46,257 bases of DNA. It comes from a bacterium. GTDB lineage: Bacteria > Moduliflexota > Moduliflexia > Moduliflexales > JAUQPW01. The translations under genes were made by a program, and so were the position numbers. This document shows, piece by piece, positions 27,624 through 35,804 of this stretch (within the stretch, counting starts at the first letter, position 1; each line of letters begins with the position of its first letter). The notes below the pieces were generated by a model, which saw nothing but the letters and a program-made list of their open reading frames with translations, ran no database searches and was not told the origin of the DNA. The stretch covers positions 1-46,257 of the forward strand of contig JAUQPW010000019.1 of assembly GCA_030550175.1 (NCBI GenBank), written 5' to 3'.

Positions 27624-28646
27624 ATGAGAGTAGGGATTTTCGCCGGGGTTCTTGTAACTACCGTGGGTATGATGTTGTTATCAACCAATCTTTTTATTTT
27701 AGCTCAGCAGGCTCCTATCCCTGTTGAATCTATCAAAGTGAATGTAGCTCCGAAGATAGATGGGGATGGGAGTGATGAGGTCTGGCAAAAAGCTAAAGAG
27801 GTTAAAATTCAAACGAAAGATGGTCCGGAGGCGAAACTTAAATCGGTCTATACGGACAAGGAAATATTTTTCTTGATTACCTGGCCAGACCAGACGGAAT
27901 CCATCAATATGGATATGTGGGTTTTCAAAGATGGGGCCTGGTCCATTAAGCAGGAGCCCAGATATGGGGGAAGTCAATCCTGGGATGCGGATCAAGATCG
28001 TCTGGCCTTTCAATGGAATATTAAAGACTCTGTCACCGGGTTTAATGAAAAGGGTTGTGTAGCTCTCTGCCATGTTGAGGAGAGGGAAGATCGTATGCAC
28101 ACCAACGGTCCGGGACAATATACAGATATCTGGCAATGGAAGGCAGCTCACTCCAATCCGTTGGGGAAAGTAGACAACGGTCACTTGGATAACACGGTTG
28201 TCAGTAAAAAAGATCAGCCGGATGAAGAAAAACGCCTCTATGCTGCTCATAAATGGGATGGAACCGGGGATGAACCCTTTGTAAGAAATATCGAAAATAA
28301 TGTACCTAAATGGATGCCCAAAGGAGGACCAAATAAAGAGCCCTTCTTGATGAAAGGTAACGAGGTTCCCCTGGACCCGAGCGTTGTAAAGCCGGGGGAT
28401 ACTCTTCCAGGTTGGGTGATAGGACCCCTTCCCAAAGGTCGGGATGTCATCAATGCCAAGGGAGTTTATAGAGAGGGTACCTGGACTTTAGAAATCGGTC
28501 GTGCCCTGGTGACCGAGAACAAAGATTTCGATATTCAGTTTGAAGATCTCAAAAAACCTTATTATTTTGGGATGGGTATTTGGGAGAATGACCGCTTGTT
28601 TGCTCATATGCGTGCAGATGGGCCGTATATGCTGACCTTTAAATAA
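27624..28646 (+). CDS. Exported EB_dh-type heme-binding protein
   Basis: A 340-residue protein with an N-terminal signal sequence (hydrophobic residues 5-26, likely cut after LAQ). The remainder matches the ethylbenzene dehydrogenase-type heme-binding domain, as in the gamma subunits of type II DMSO-reductase enzymes: KIDGDGSDEVWQKA at the start, then LAFQWNIKDS, and near the end GTWTLEIGRAL and FGMGIWEN. It also contains C145-VAL-C149-H150, a CX3CH motif that might bind heme c or be a structural relic. A strong TAGGAGGTGG precedes the ATG. It begins the cluster with the CydA-like oxidase subunit. No molybdenum subunit is nearby. Confidence 0.82.
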   Translation: MRVGIFAGVLVTTVGMMLLSTNLFILAQQAPIPVESIKVNVAPKIDGDGSDEVWQKAKEVKIQTKDGPEAKLKSVYTDKEIFFLITWPDQTESINMDMWVFKDGAWSIKQEPRYGGSQSWDADQDRLAFQWNIKDSVTGFNEKGCVALCHVEEREDRMHTNGPGQYTDIWQWKAAHSNPLGKVDNGHLDNTVVSKKDQPDEEKRLYAAHKWDGTGDEPFVRNIENNVPKWMPKGGPNKEPFLMKGNEVPLDPSVVKPGDTLPGWVIGPLPKGRDVINAKGVYREGTWTLEIGRALVTENKDFDIQFEDLKKPYYFGMGIWENDRLFAHMRADGPYMLTFK

Positions 28647-28730
28647 GGGTCCTGAAGGGGACTTGGAGTGAAAAAATTTACAACAGAGAGTCTCGTTTTC
28701 TGCCGGAAAGCGTGAGTCTCCAATTGCTTT

Positions 28731-30527
28731 ATGAGAAAAATAAATCGTAAAGTTTTTTTCATCTTTTCTCTGCTTTTTTTTGTGATCCTACTAGGTTCGG
28801 CGTTTGCCCAGCAACCTGCCGGTGATCAGCCCATGGAGTATCGGGCATTTCCGTATATAGGAAGCCGACAAATCATGTGGATTGCAGCCCAATTGCACTT
28901 GATGTTTGCAGCCTTTATTTTAGGTGTTCCTATTTTTGCGGTGATTGTAGAGTTTATCGGGTTCTATGCCCGAGATCCCATGCAAAGATTACGTTACGAC
29001 AAACTGGCCAAAGAGTTTACCAAGCTTCTATTAATCGCGTTTTCCGCAACGGCTATTTGGGGGGCCATCCTTACCTTCTTATTTATTACCCTTTATCCCA
29101 AGTTTTTTAATTACTTATCGAACATCTTCTCTCCCACCTTGTGGATTTATCCTTTTCTCTTTTTTGGAGAAACTTTTACCCTTTATCTTTATTGGTACGG
29201 CTGGGAGTGGTTACAAGGGGAAAAGAAAAAATTCCATTTAGCCTTGGGGGTACTTTTAAATCTCTTTGGGATTGCCGTCCTTTTTATTACCGATGCCTGG
29301 ACGACCTTTATGATGAGTCCCAGTGGGATTGATGAAAAAGGTAATCTGGTTAGCCTCTGGAAGGCGATCAACAATCCGCTATGGATGCCTTTGAATATCC
29401 ATCGACTCATCGCCAATATCGTTTTTGGAGGCTCCATTGCAGCGGCCTATGCGGCTTTTCGATTTTTATCTTCAAAAACCGAGGAAGAAAGAGCCCATTA
29501 TGATTGGATGGGATATATCGGGAATTTTATAGCCATTCAAGCCTTTATTGTTCTTCCCTTTGCCGGGTATTGGTTTGGTCGAGAAATTTATGCCTTTGAT
29601 CAACAATTGGGAATCACCATGATGGGGGGCTTTCTCTCCTGGCTCTGGATTATTCAGGCGATCCTTATCGGAATTATTTTCCTAGCAAGTAATTACTATT
29701 TGTGGATCGGTATGGAGCGGATCCCAGGGGCCGAAAGATATCGACTGTATACCAGACTTATTTTGTTGGTTTTAGTTGTTGGCACGCTGGTTTGGGCAAC
29801 TCCCCATAGCCTGGTAGCCAGTCTGGAAGAAGCGAGAAAAATGGGTGGTGCTCACCATCCCCTTTTGGGAGTTCTGGGGGTTATGTCAGCTAAAAATACC
29901 GCGGTCAATATCATGATTCTGAGTACTTTTCTTAGCTTCTTGTTCTATCGGCGGGGCAATAAAATCTCCAGGGTTTCCTGGGCTAAGACTGGCGTGGTTA
30001 TTCAAGGGCTTATTCTCTTCCTGGCGGCTTTTATTGTAGTCTTTTACGGAGTTCGGGGATACTTTGTAGAAGCCATCGTGCGAATTGGATATTCGGTTTA
30101 TCAGGTTTTAGCCGTATTAAGTGCTATTATCCTGACCATGATCCTGGATATCTTTATGCTCCGTAATGCAGAGGAGATCGGACCCATTCGGTGGGGAAAA
30201 ATGCCACCCCGTTCTCAATATGCTCTTTTCCTCGTTGCCATTACGTTTACCTGGCTAATGGGACTCATGGGATATGCCCGGTCGGCCATTCGACAACACT
30301 GGCACGTTTACGGAGTCATGCGCGATACTTCCCCCGAAGCTTTCTCCCCGACATTAGGCTTTGCAGCCGATATGGTTTCCATTTGTGTTCTTCTGTTTTT
30401 TGCCCTGGTCTTTTTTATCTTCTGGATCGGTCACCTTGGAGAAAAAACAAAGATCCTTGAGGAACGAGTTGAGGAGGAAGTAGAAGGAATAACCACTGCC
30501 AAGCTGAAAGGGGGTTATACAGCATGA
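28731..30527 (+). CDS. CydA-like (cytochrome bd-type) oxidase subunit I
   Basis: A 598-residue, many-helix membrane protein related to CydA. It has His56 in QLHLMFAAFILG (aligning with the heme b595 ligand), Glu147 in FFGETFTLYLYWYGW (aligning with E. coli Glu107) and His224 in NIHRLIANI (heme b558). The position of E. coli Glu99 appears to be Tyr. Near the C-terminus, IRQHW resembles the GRQPW element of CydA. It has an extra N-terminal signal-like helix ending in SAFAQQ, which CydA lacks. No cydB is present; instead the next gene (4-bp ATGA overlap) is a diheme cytochrome c. The electron donor may therefore be cytochrome c rather than quinol. Oxygen reduction is unproven. Confidence 0.82.
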   Translation: MRKINRKVFFIFSLLFFVILLGSAFAQQPAGDQPMEYRAFPYIGSRQIMWIAAQLHLMFAAFILGVPIFAVIVEFIGFYARDPMQRLRYDKLAKEFTKLLLIAFSATAIWGAILTFLFITLYPKFFNYLSNIFSPTLWIYPFLFFGETFTLYLYWYGWEWLQGEKKKFHLALGVLLNLFGIAVLFITDAWTTFMMSPSGIDEKGNLVSLWKAINNPLWMPLNIHRLIANIVFGGSIAAAYAAFRFLSSKTEEERAHYDWMGYIGNFIAIQAFIVLPFAGYWFGREIYAFDQQLGITMMGGFLSWLWIIQAILIGIIFLASNYYLWIGMERIPGAERYRLYTRLILLVLVVGTLVWATPHSLVASLEEARKMGGAHHPLLGVLGVMSAKNTAVNIMILSTFLSFLFYRRGNKISRVSWAKTGVVIQGLILFLAAFIVVFYGVRGYFVEAIVRIGYSVYQVLAVLSAIILTMILDIFMLRNAEEIGPIRWGKMPPRSQYALFLVAITFTWLMGLMGYARSAIRQHWHVYGVMRDTSPEAFSPTLGFAADMVSICVLLFFALVFFIFWIGHLGEKTKILEERVEEEVEGITTAKLKGGYTA

Positions 30528-31531
30528 ATGGATCCAATCAATTTATCGGGCTTAAAGTTGTTTTGTTTACGCTGATTGTTATAGGTATTTTTACCTATTA
30601 TGCCAATAGTATCCCACAACTGGAGTCAAGACCTCCCCAGGAGCTTTCTCTAAGTAAAGAGAATCTCACTCCAGAAGCTCTGGTTCAGGCCGGTAAAGAT
30701 ATTTTTTATGGAAAAGGAACGTGTGCGCTTTGCCATGCCATCGGCGAAAAAGGACCCCGAGCTCCTGATCTAGCAGGAATAGGAGCCAGAGCCGCCACAC
30801 GTGAGCCGGGAAAATCCGCCAAGGAATACTTGATAGAATCTCTTATTAATCCCACCGCCTATGTGGTAGAGGGGTATCCTCCTATTATGCCTGCGGTTAA
30901 TAAACCTCCCATTTCTTTAAACCCAACGGAGATTTTAGCCGTCGTGGCATTCCTTGAAAGTTTGGGGGGGACGGTAGATGTTAAACCCTCGGATATTCCC
31001 TCTGAAACCTCGGCGACCCCTACTTCTGTAGCTCCTGCGGCGCCTGCCTCCTTGAAACTCCCCGGAAATCCTGAAGCCGGAAAGGCCGTAGCAGAAGTGT
31101 GTGTTCAGTGTCATATTATCCCAGGAGTTGGTAAACCCAGAAGACCCCGGGCTCCAGATCTTTCAGCCATTGGAGCTATTGCTACGCCCGATTATATTAT
31201 AGAATCCATCCTGGATCCCGACGCAAAGGTGGTAGCCGGGTATCCTGCCGGATTAATGCCTAAAGATTTTGGGGAGAAACTGAAAGCCCAAGAATTTATG
31301 GATCTGGTGGCTTTTCTTATGACCTTAAAAGGAGGGTCGCCGGAGAGCAGTGAACCGGGTAAAGGAGCTCAACCTGCTGAAGGTCAAAAGAAAGAAGGAG
31401 TCCAGGAGACAAAGGCGTCTTCCTTACCGGTCCCCGAAGCTAAACCGGCAGAAACCGAAAAGAAGGAAGGAGCCGAAACCCAGGGTAGCAAAAACCCAAC
31501 CACAGGTTCTGAACAGAATAAGTCTCAGTAG
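30524..31531 (+). CDS. Membrane-anchored diheme cytochrome c
   Basis: A 335-residue protein with one N-terminal membrane helix (about 9-28) and two cytochrome c domains facing the periplasm. Heme sites are C67-AL-C70-H71 and C193-VQ-C196-H197. Likely Met ligands are Met122 and Met245. Both domains share the RAPDL(A/S)GIG-like segment, so they probably arose by duplication. An Ala/Pro/Thr-rich linker joins them, and a charged, Lys/Glu/Pro-rich tail of about 65 residues ends the protein. Its start overlaps the CydA-like stop, so it is the likely redox partner of that subunit. Confidence 0.9.
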   Translation: MNGSNQFIGLKVVLFTLIVIGIFTYYANSIPQLESRPPQELSLSKENLTPEALVQAGKDIFYGKGTCALCHAIGEKGPRAPDLAGIGARAATREPGKSAKEYLIESLINPTAYVVEGYPPIMPAVNKPPISLNPTEILAVVAFLESLGGTVDVKPSDIPSETSATPTSVAPAAPASLKLPGNPEAGKAVAEVCVQCHIIPGVGKPRRPRAPDLSAIGAIATPDYIIESILDPDAKVVAGYPAGLMPKDFGEKLKAQEFMDLVAFLMTLKGGSPESSEPGKGAQPAEGQKKEGVQETKASSLPVPEAKPAETEKKEGAETQGSKNPTTGSEQNKSQ

Positions 31532-31568
31532 AGTAATACCCATGTGTAATTAAACGAGTAGCAATGTT

Positions 31569-31684
31569 ATTGCGAGCCCTTCGATACCTGCAGGTAAACT
31601 CTGCGAAGCCATCCCTTGAAGTCAAGGGATGGCTTCGTCTCCTTTGCTTTGCCCTGAGCTTCGGTTCATACTGCCCCTCGCAAT
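31569..31684. repeat. Dispersed palindromic repeat with 16-bp hairpin
   Basis: The outer arms ATTGCGAG (31569-31576) and CTCGCAAT (31677-31684) are inverted. Inside is a perfect 16-bp stem with a 2-nt loop (31604-31637), CGAAGCCATCCCTTGA and its complement. It shares the GAAGC(C/A)ATC word with the repeat at 6538-6587. Confidence 0.65.
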
Positions 31685-31749
31685 GACGAACTCTAGATTA
31701 CCCCATGGATTTGAAAGAGCCTTAACGATGAGTTATTAAGATAAAACGT

Positions 31750-31797
31750 AAAACATAAGACCTGAAGGCCTCAAAGGCGCTTTGGGTTTTATGTCTT
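31750..31797. repeat. Imperfect hairpin before membrane cytochrome gene
   Basis: AAAACATAAGACC (31750-31762) pairs with GGTTTTATGTCTT (31785-31797), with one mismatch and one G-U pair. It lies 12 bp before the next ATG and may influence translation of that gene. Confidence 0.5.
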
Positions 31798-31809
31798 CCA
31801 TTTTAAAAT

Positions 31810-32562
31810 ATGTCTATTCTGAGAAGCTCTTTTGTACATGCCATTCTACTCCTTGTTATCGCTATTCTTATTTTTAAATACGGCATTCACCCCCCCATTC
31901 CCCAAAGTCTATTTTTGCTTTATCTGATTATCACCCTTTTCGGAATTTTCCTCTTTGTTTCTTCCAGCGAGGAGACCTGGAAAAGTTTCCTGAGTCCTAT
32001 CCATGCAACGCTTTATGATCCCAGATTTAGAGGAGTTCGAGCGGTTATCTTTATCGTTCTTCCCGTACTGGCAACATACCTGGTTTACCTGAGAGTTCAA
32101 CCAAAAATAGAACCTCCGGCAGAACTACGAACCATTCATCCGGCCCCTCCGGATACCATTAGTTTTCGTAATGGAACCATTAAACTCCAAGGGTTAGGGA
32201 ATCCCTTGAGGGGAGATAAGGAGCATTTCCAGGAGCACGTAAATAGAGGCAAGGTCATTTATTTTAAAAATTGTTTCTATTGCCACGGAGATGGGTTAAA
32301 CGGAGAAGGCCATTTTGCCGAAGGACTTAATCCGAAGCCTGCAAATTTTACCGATGTAGGGACCATTGCACAGCTTCAAGAATCTTATCTTTTTTGGAGA
32401 ATCGCCAAAGGTGGGCCCAATCTTCCAACAGAAGCAACTCCCTGGAATTCCGCGATGCCAGCTTGGGAAAATTATCTAACAGCAGACGAGATCTGGTCTG
32501 TTATTCTGTACTTATATGAAGCAACCGGCTATCAGCCCAGGAAGTGGGAGCAAGATCAATAA
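31810..32562 (+). CDS. Membrane-bound monoheme cytochrome c
   Basis: A 250-residue protein with three hydrophobic helices (about 8-24, 32-51 and 76-95) followed by a periplasmic cytochrome c domain. The heme site is C155-FY-C158-H159 (NCFYCHGDGLNGEGHFA), with probable axial Met216 in SAMPAWENYLT. The domain resembles cytochrome c subunits that accept electrons from membrane oxidoreductases. It has no good Shine-Dalgarno sequence, and a hairpin lies just before its start. It belongs to the CydA-like cluster by strand and spacing. Confidence 0.87.
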   Translation: MSILRSSFVHAILLLVIAILIFKYGIHPPIPQSLFLLYLIITLFGIFLFVSSSEETWKSFLSPIHATLYDPRFRGVRAVIFIVLPVLATYLVYLRVQPKIEPPAELRTIHPAPPDTISFRNGTIKLQGLGNPLRGDKEHFQEHVNRGKVIYFKNCFYCHGDGLNGEGHFAEGLNPKPANFTDVGTIAQLQESYLFWRIAKGGPNLPTEATPWNSAMPAWENYLTADEIWSVILYLYEATGYQPRKWEQDQ

Positions 32563-32574
32563 CATAACCCAGGG

Positions 32575-32639
32575 GTCAGAAGTCAGGAGTCAGAAGTCAG
32601 AAGCAGTTTTAGTTTTTGACCTCTGGCTCCTGGCTTCTG
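32575..32639. repeat. Heptamer tandem repeat forming a 22-bp hairpin
   Basis: Four tandem copies of GTCAGRA occupy 32575-32602. Their complement-like arm at 32618-32639 gives a 22-bp stem with 19 Watson-Crick pairs, two G-U pairs and one mismatch. It ends 19 bp before the next start codon. Confidence 0.65.
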
Positions 32640-32658
32640 TTACGTTTCACGGGATTAA

Positions 32659-34236
32659 ATGAAAAAGACAATTAACCTCTACGGTTGGATTTCTGTGGTA
32701 CTCCTGATTTTTTTTCTCAATCTAAACTTTGTTCATGCCGGAGAAGCGCAACCTCCCGAAAAAAACCTTGAAGTGGGTAAAGCCCTCTATCAAAAAAATT
32801 GTGCCCAATGTCATGGGGATAATGGAGATGGAAAGGGGGTATCAGAACCCTTCATATTTCCAAAACCTCGAGATTTTACAGCAGGTCTTTACAAGATCCG
32901 AACTACCTCCGGTGGGCAACTTCCTTTAGATTCAGATCTATTCCAAACCATCAGCCTCGGGATGCCGGGATCTTCAATGCCAGCCTGGCAACAACTGAGC
33001 GAAGCGGACCGCTGGCAATTGGTTCATTATATTAAAACTTTTTCTCCTAAATTTGCTTCGGAAACCGCAGAGAAAGTAGTCACCACGCCGAAACCTGCCA
33101 AACCCGATCTCGAGAAAGGACGGCAGCTCTTTCAGGATCTAGAATGTTGGAAATGTCATGGACAGGAAGGACGGGGTGATGGTCCTTCGGCTCCGGAACT
33201 TAAGGATAACTGGGGATTCCCTATAAAACCTGCCGATCTGACAAAAAACTGGACTTTCCGAGGGGGCGGTTCGGTGGAAGATATTTATATGCGCATCATA
33301 ACGGGGATCAACGGAACTCCCATGCCCTCCTTTTTGGATTCCTTTGAAAAACCAGAAGATGCCTGGGACCTAGCCTATTACGTGAGATCTTTATCCCCCG
33401 AAAATAAACCCGAAGTTACCGTACTCAGGGCGAAGCTTATTCAGGGTGAACTACCAACAGAACCTGAAGACCCGCGATGGAATGAGCTACCCGCTCACTA
33501 CTTCCCACTTTCTGGCCAGATTACCATGGAACCCAGGTTGTTCACACCTTCCATTGATTCTATCTTTGTAAAGGCTGTACATAATAATAAGGAAATTGCC
33601 TTCCTGGTTATGTGGAATGATAGAACCCAGGATCCTCCCTCTGCAGGTGCTATCCAACAAATCGCATCGGCGGAAGGTCAACAAAGTCAACCCCCTTCTC
33701 AACCAGATAACCCTTCGGCTCCTCAACCAGGAAGTCCCCAAAAATTCAGCGATGCTATCGCTATTCAATTCCCTGTCAAGCCAGATCCCGGTGGTTTCAT
33801 AAAACCATACTTTATTATGGGGGATTCCGAAAGGCCGGTCTATTTATGGACCTGGAAAGCTGAATGGCAAGATGTTAAAGAATCCAATGCAAGTGGCCCA
33901 TTCAAGGAAACCCTACAAAATCAGGAAAGCCAAACCCTTCAAGGTAAAGGTATCTATAAGAACGGTCAATGGAAGGTCCTTTTCAAGCGAGCTTTAACCA
34001 CCGACGATAAAGACCACGACTACCAATTTGAGATTGGAAAGTTTATCCCCATCGCTTTTTCTGCCTGGGACGGCTCCAATGGAGAAACCGAGCTGAAAAG
34101 ATCCCTCTCAACCTGGTATTACCTGTTCCTGGAAACACCCAGGCCCATTAGCCAGTACCTTTATCCCATCGCAGCCTTTCTACTTATAGCCGGAGCGGAA
34201 GTCTGGTTCTTGAAACGAAACAGCCGAAGACAGTAA
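32659..34236 (+). CDS. Diheme cytochrome c fused to EB_dh heme-b domain
   Basis: A 525-residue exported protein. A signal sequence (1-27, ending VHAGE) is followed by two cytochrome c domains with C48-AQ-C51-H52 and C163-WK-C166-H167. Likely Met ligands are near Met107 (SSMPAW) and Met222 (GTPMPSF). Residues about 250-490 form an ethylbenzene dehydrogenase-type heme-b domain, split by a Gln/Pro-rich insert at about 335-362. A C-terminal helix (500-518) anchors it. This fusion resembles NxrC-like gamma subunits of Nitrospira-type nitrite oxidoreductases, but no alpha or beta subunit is here. It ends the cluster. Confidence 0.87.
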   Translation: MKKTINLYGWISVVLLIFFLNLNFVHAGEAQPPEKNLEVGKALYQKNCAQCHGDNGDGKGVSEPFIFPKPRDFTAGLYKIRTTSGGQLPLDSDLFQTISLGMPGSSMPAWQQLSEADRWQLVHYIKTFSPKFASETAEKVVTTPKPAKPDLEKGRQLFQDLECWKCHGQEGRGDGPSAPELKDNWGFPIKPADLTKNWTFRGGGSVEDIYMRIITGINGTPMPSFLDSFEKPEDAWDLAYYVRSLSPENKPEVTVLRAKLIQGELPTEPEDPRWNELPAHYFPLSGQITMEPRLFTPSIDSIFVKAVHNNKEIAFLVMWNDRTQDPPSAGAIQQIASAEGQQSQPPSQPDNPSAPQPGSPQKFSDAIAIQFPVKPDPGGFIKPYFIMGDSERPVYLWTWKAEWQDVKESNASGPFKETLQNQESQTLQGKGIYKNGQWKVLFKRALTTDDKDHDYQFEIGKFIPIAFSAWDGSNGETELKRSLSTWYYLFLETPRPISQYLYPIAAFLLIAGAEVWFLKRNSRRQ

Positions 34237-34240
34237 ATTT

Positions 34241-34302
34241 GGGACACGGAGACAAAATTCCCCTTGTCTCCGTGTCTCCGCGTCTCCGTGTCTCCGCGTC
34301 CC
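34241..34302. repeat. Octamer tandem repeat and 12-bp hairpin
   Basis: ACACGGAGACAA (34244-34255) pairs perfectly with TTGTCTCCGTGT (34264-34275). About four tandem copies of GTCTCCGY cover 34266-34298. The structure sits between convergent genes and might act as a terminator, though it has no T tract. Confidence 0.6.
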
Positions 34303-34335
34303 AGAAACGGTCCTTCGTGGATATTTCAAACAGCT

Positions 34336-35106
34336 CTAAAAAACCAGGTAGATTCCCAGTCCTATCAGACCTGCTCCAACTATCCGACCGATGAACCCTC
34401 CATGACGGCTGACTTTCTCAATGAAAATAATCAGAGTTAGAAGACCCATGGCGACAAGGTTCATCAAACCCACCGCAAACAGAACAAGCATAAGTCCCCA
34501 GCAACAACCGAGACAGTAGGTACCGTGATATAAACCCATTCGGAAAGCACCTGCTATTCCCTCACGCCAGTGTTGAGCAATGAATCCCAGTGGGGATTGA
34601 CAATGGCGCAGGCAAGCTGTTTTGAGGGGACTAAACTGGTAAAGCCCGGCCAGTATCAGAAGAAGCCCCTGACCGGTCCGAATAAGTTGGAGCAAGCCTC
34701 CATCGGATACCCGGGTACTTTCTGATTGTACGACCCAGATTGCAAGATAGGCTATCACTCCAAAGGCCGTCCAGATCGCAAGATATCCGGCTACAAAGAC
34801 CCATGTCGGTACAAAAACCTGACCCTGAGACTTCCTTTGACGAACAAGACGGTTAAATAACAGAATCATGGGAGCCGCTGAAGGAAACATCATAGCTACC
34901 ATCATGCTGAGCCACATGAGCAGGAAGACCACCAAAGTGAGCCAGCTTTCGTTCATCGAATCTGAAGAACCCATCGATTCGACCCCGGTCATTCCACCAG
35001 GTTTCCCCATCAAAACGGTCATAAGCCAGGCAAGAAGGGTGGATACAGCTAAGATCCCCCCGGTGATAAGTTGCTCGCGGGGAAGAGAAGTGAAACGTTG
35101 ATTCAT
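34336..35106 (-). CDS. DUF2182 predicted metal-binding membrane protein
   Basis: A 256-residue integral membrane protein of the DUF2182 family, often described as a predicted metal-binding protein. Hallmarks are WLSMMVAMMFPSAAPMILLF near residue 64 and CLRHCQSPLGF followed by GLYHGTYCLGCCWGLM near 160-205. The paired Cys and His residues could bind metal. About seven hydrophobic helices are present. It starts 15 bp after the DUF1326 gene; these two families are frequently neighbours. Function is unknown. Confidence 0.83.
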   Translation of the reverse strand: MNQRFTSLPREQLITGGILAVSTLLAWLMTVLMGKPGGMTGVESMGSSDSMNESWLTLVVFLLMWLSMMVAMMFPSAAPMILLFNRLVRQRKSQGQVFVPTWVFVAGYLAIWTAFGVIAYLAIWVVQSESTRVSDGGLLQLIRTGQGLLLILAGLYQFSPLKTACLRHCQSPLGFIAQHWREGIAGAFRMGLYHGTYCLGCCWGLMLVLFAVGLMNLVAMGLLTLIIFIEKVSRHGGFIGRIVGAGLIGLGIYLVF

Positions 35107-35121
35107 AAAGGGTATGAGTTT

Positions 35122-35766
35122 CTATTTCTGATTAGTCCATTCTACAAGGGCATAGATTCCGTTTTGACCCGGGTATTCAAACTGAATGTTCCCATAATTG
35201 ATACCCATGATCTCGGTTGTAGCAGCATCTCCATCATTCCAGATTAATCCGCCTCGCGGAAGGACAATATGAACTTCATGTTCTTCACCCGTAACCGGAT
35301 TTTTGAGGGGAGTTAAGCGGACTTCCAGTATACCCGGAATTCGAAAATAGGACCGCCGGCCATCGACCTTCATCTCAATCGGTTTGAGAATAGGCCCTTC
35401 CGCCACTTCAATAGTAGGAGCAAGAACTTCCCAGGGCATACCCCCGGCTTTACCTGATAGAATTCTTTTGATCGATTTGACCTGTTCGGGGCTGGCAGAT
35501 TCATCGACGAACAGAACCGACCGTCCATGACCTTCATGAAGGGCTCCCGGATACTTTACAGCAAATACCGTGCGGACACCTGCAAGATCCACTTCCCCGT
35601 AGGTTCCTTCAATAACTTCTATACCAACAATAGTGTGGCAGGAACCATGATCCGGGAAACCCCCAAAGTTGCAGTTACAACCCGGGTCACAGTTGCAGGT
35701 TTCAATCCAATGACCTTTGAGCCAATACGGAGTTCGAGTAGTTGTATCGGGTATTACTTGAGTCAT
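35122..35766 (-). CDS. DUF1326 domain protein
   Basis: A 214-residue protein of the DUF1326 family with no membrane segment. The N-terminal block has clustered cysteines: ETCNCDPGCNCNFGGFPDHGSC. The rest is a beta-rich domain with RSVLFVDESASPEQ and the C-terminal GLIWNDGDAATTEIM. The cysteines suggest metal or redox chemistry, but no activity is established. It lies between eboF and the DUF2182 gene on the same strand, with gaps of 38 and 15 bp, so it is probably co-transcribed with both. Confidence 0.85.
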   Translation of the reverse strand: MTQVIPDTTTRTPYWLKGHWIETCNCDPGCNCNFGGFPDHGSCHTIVGIEVIEGTYGEVDLAGVRTVFAVKYPGALHEGHGRSVLFVDESASPEQVKSIKRILSGKAGGMPWEVLAPTIEVAEGPILKPIEMKVDGRRSYFRIPGILEVRLTPLKNPVTGEEHEVHIVLPRGGLIWNDGDAATTEIMGINYGNIQFEYPGQNGIYALVEWTNQK

Positions 35767-35804
35767 AAAATATTCTCCTTAACTTTGGACAGGCTAGAGG
35801 TTCT

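Noticed and set aside
30524..32562. A hidden cydB among the genes after the CydA-like gene
   Set aside because: Both genes have clear heme-c motifs and too few membrane helices to be CydB.
32575..32602. CRISPR-like array
   Set aside because: Units are 7 nt with no spacers, and there is no cas gene in the window.
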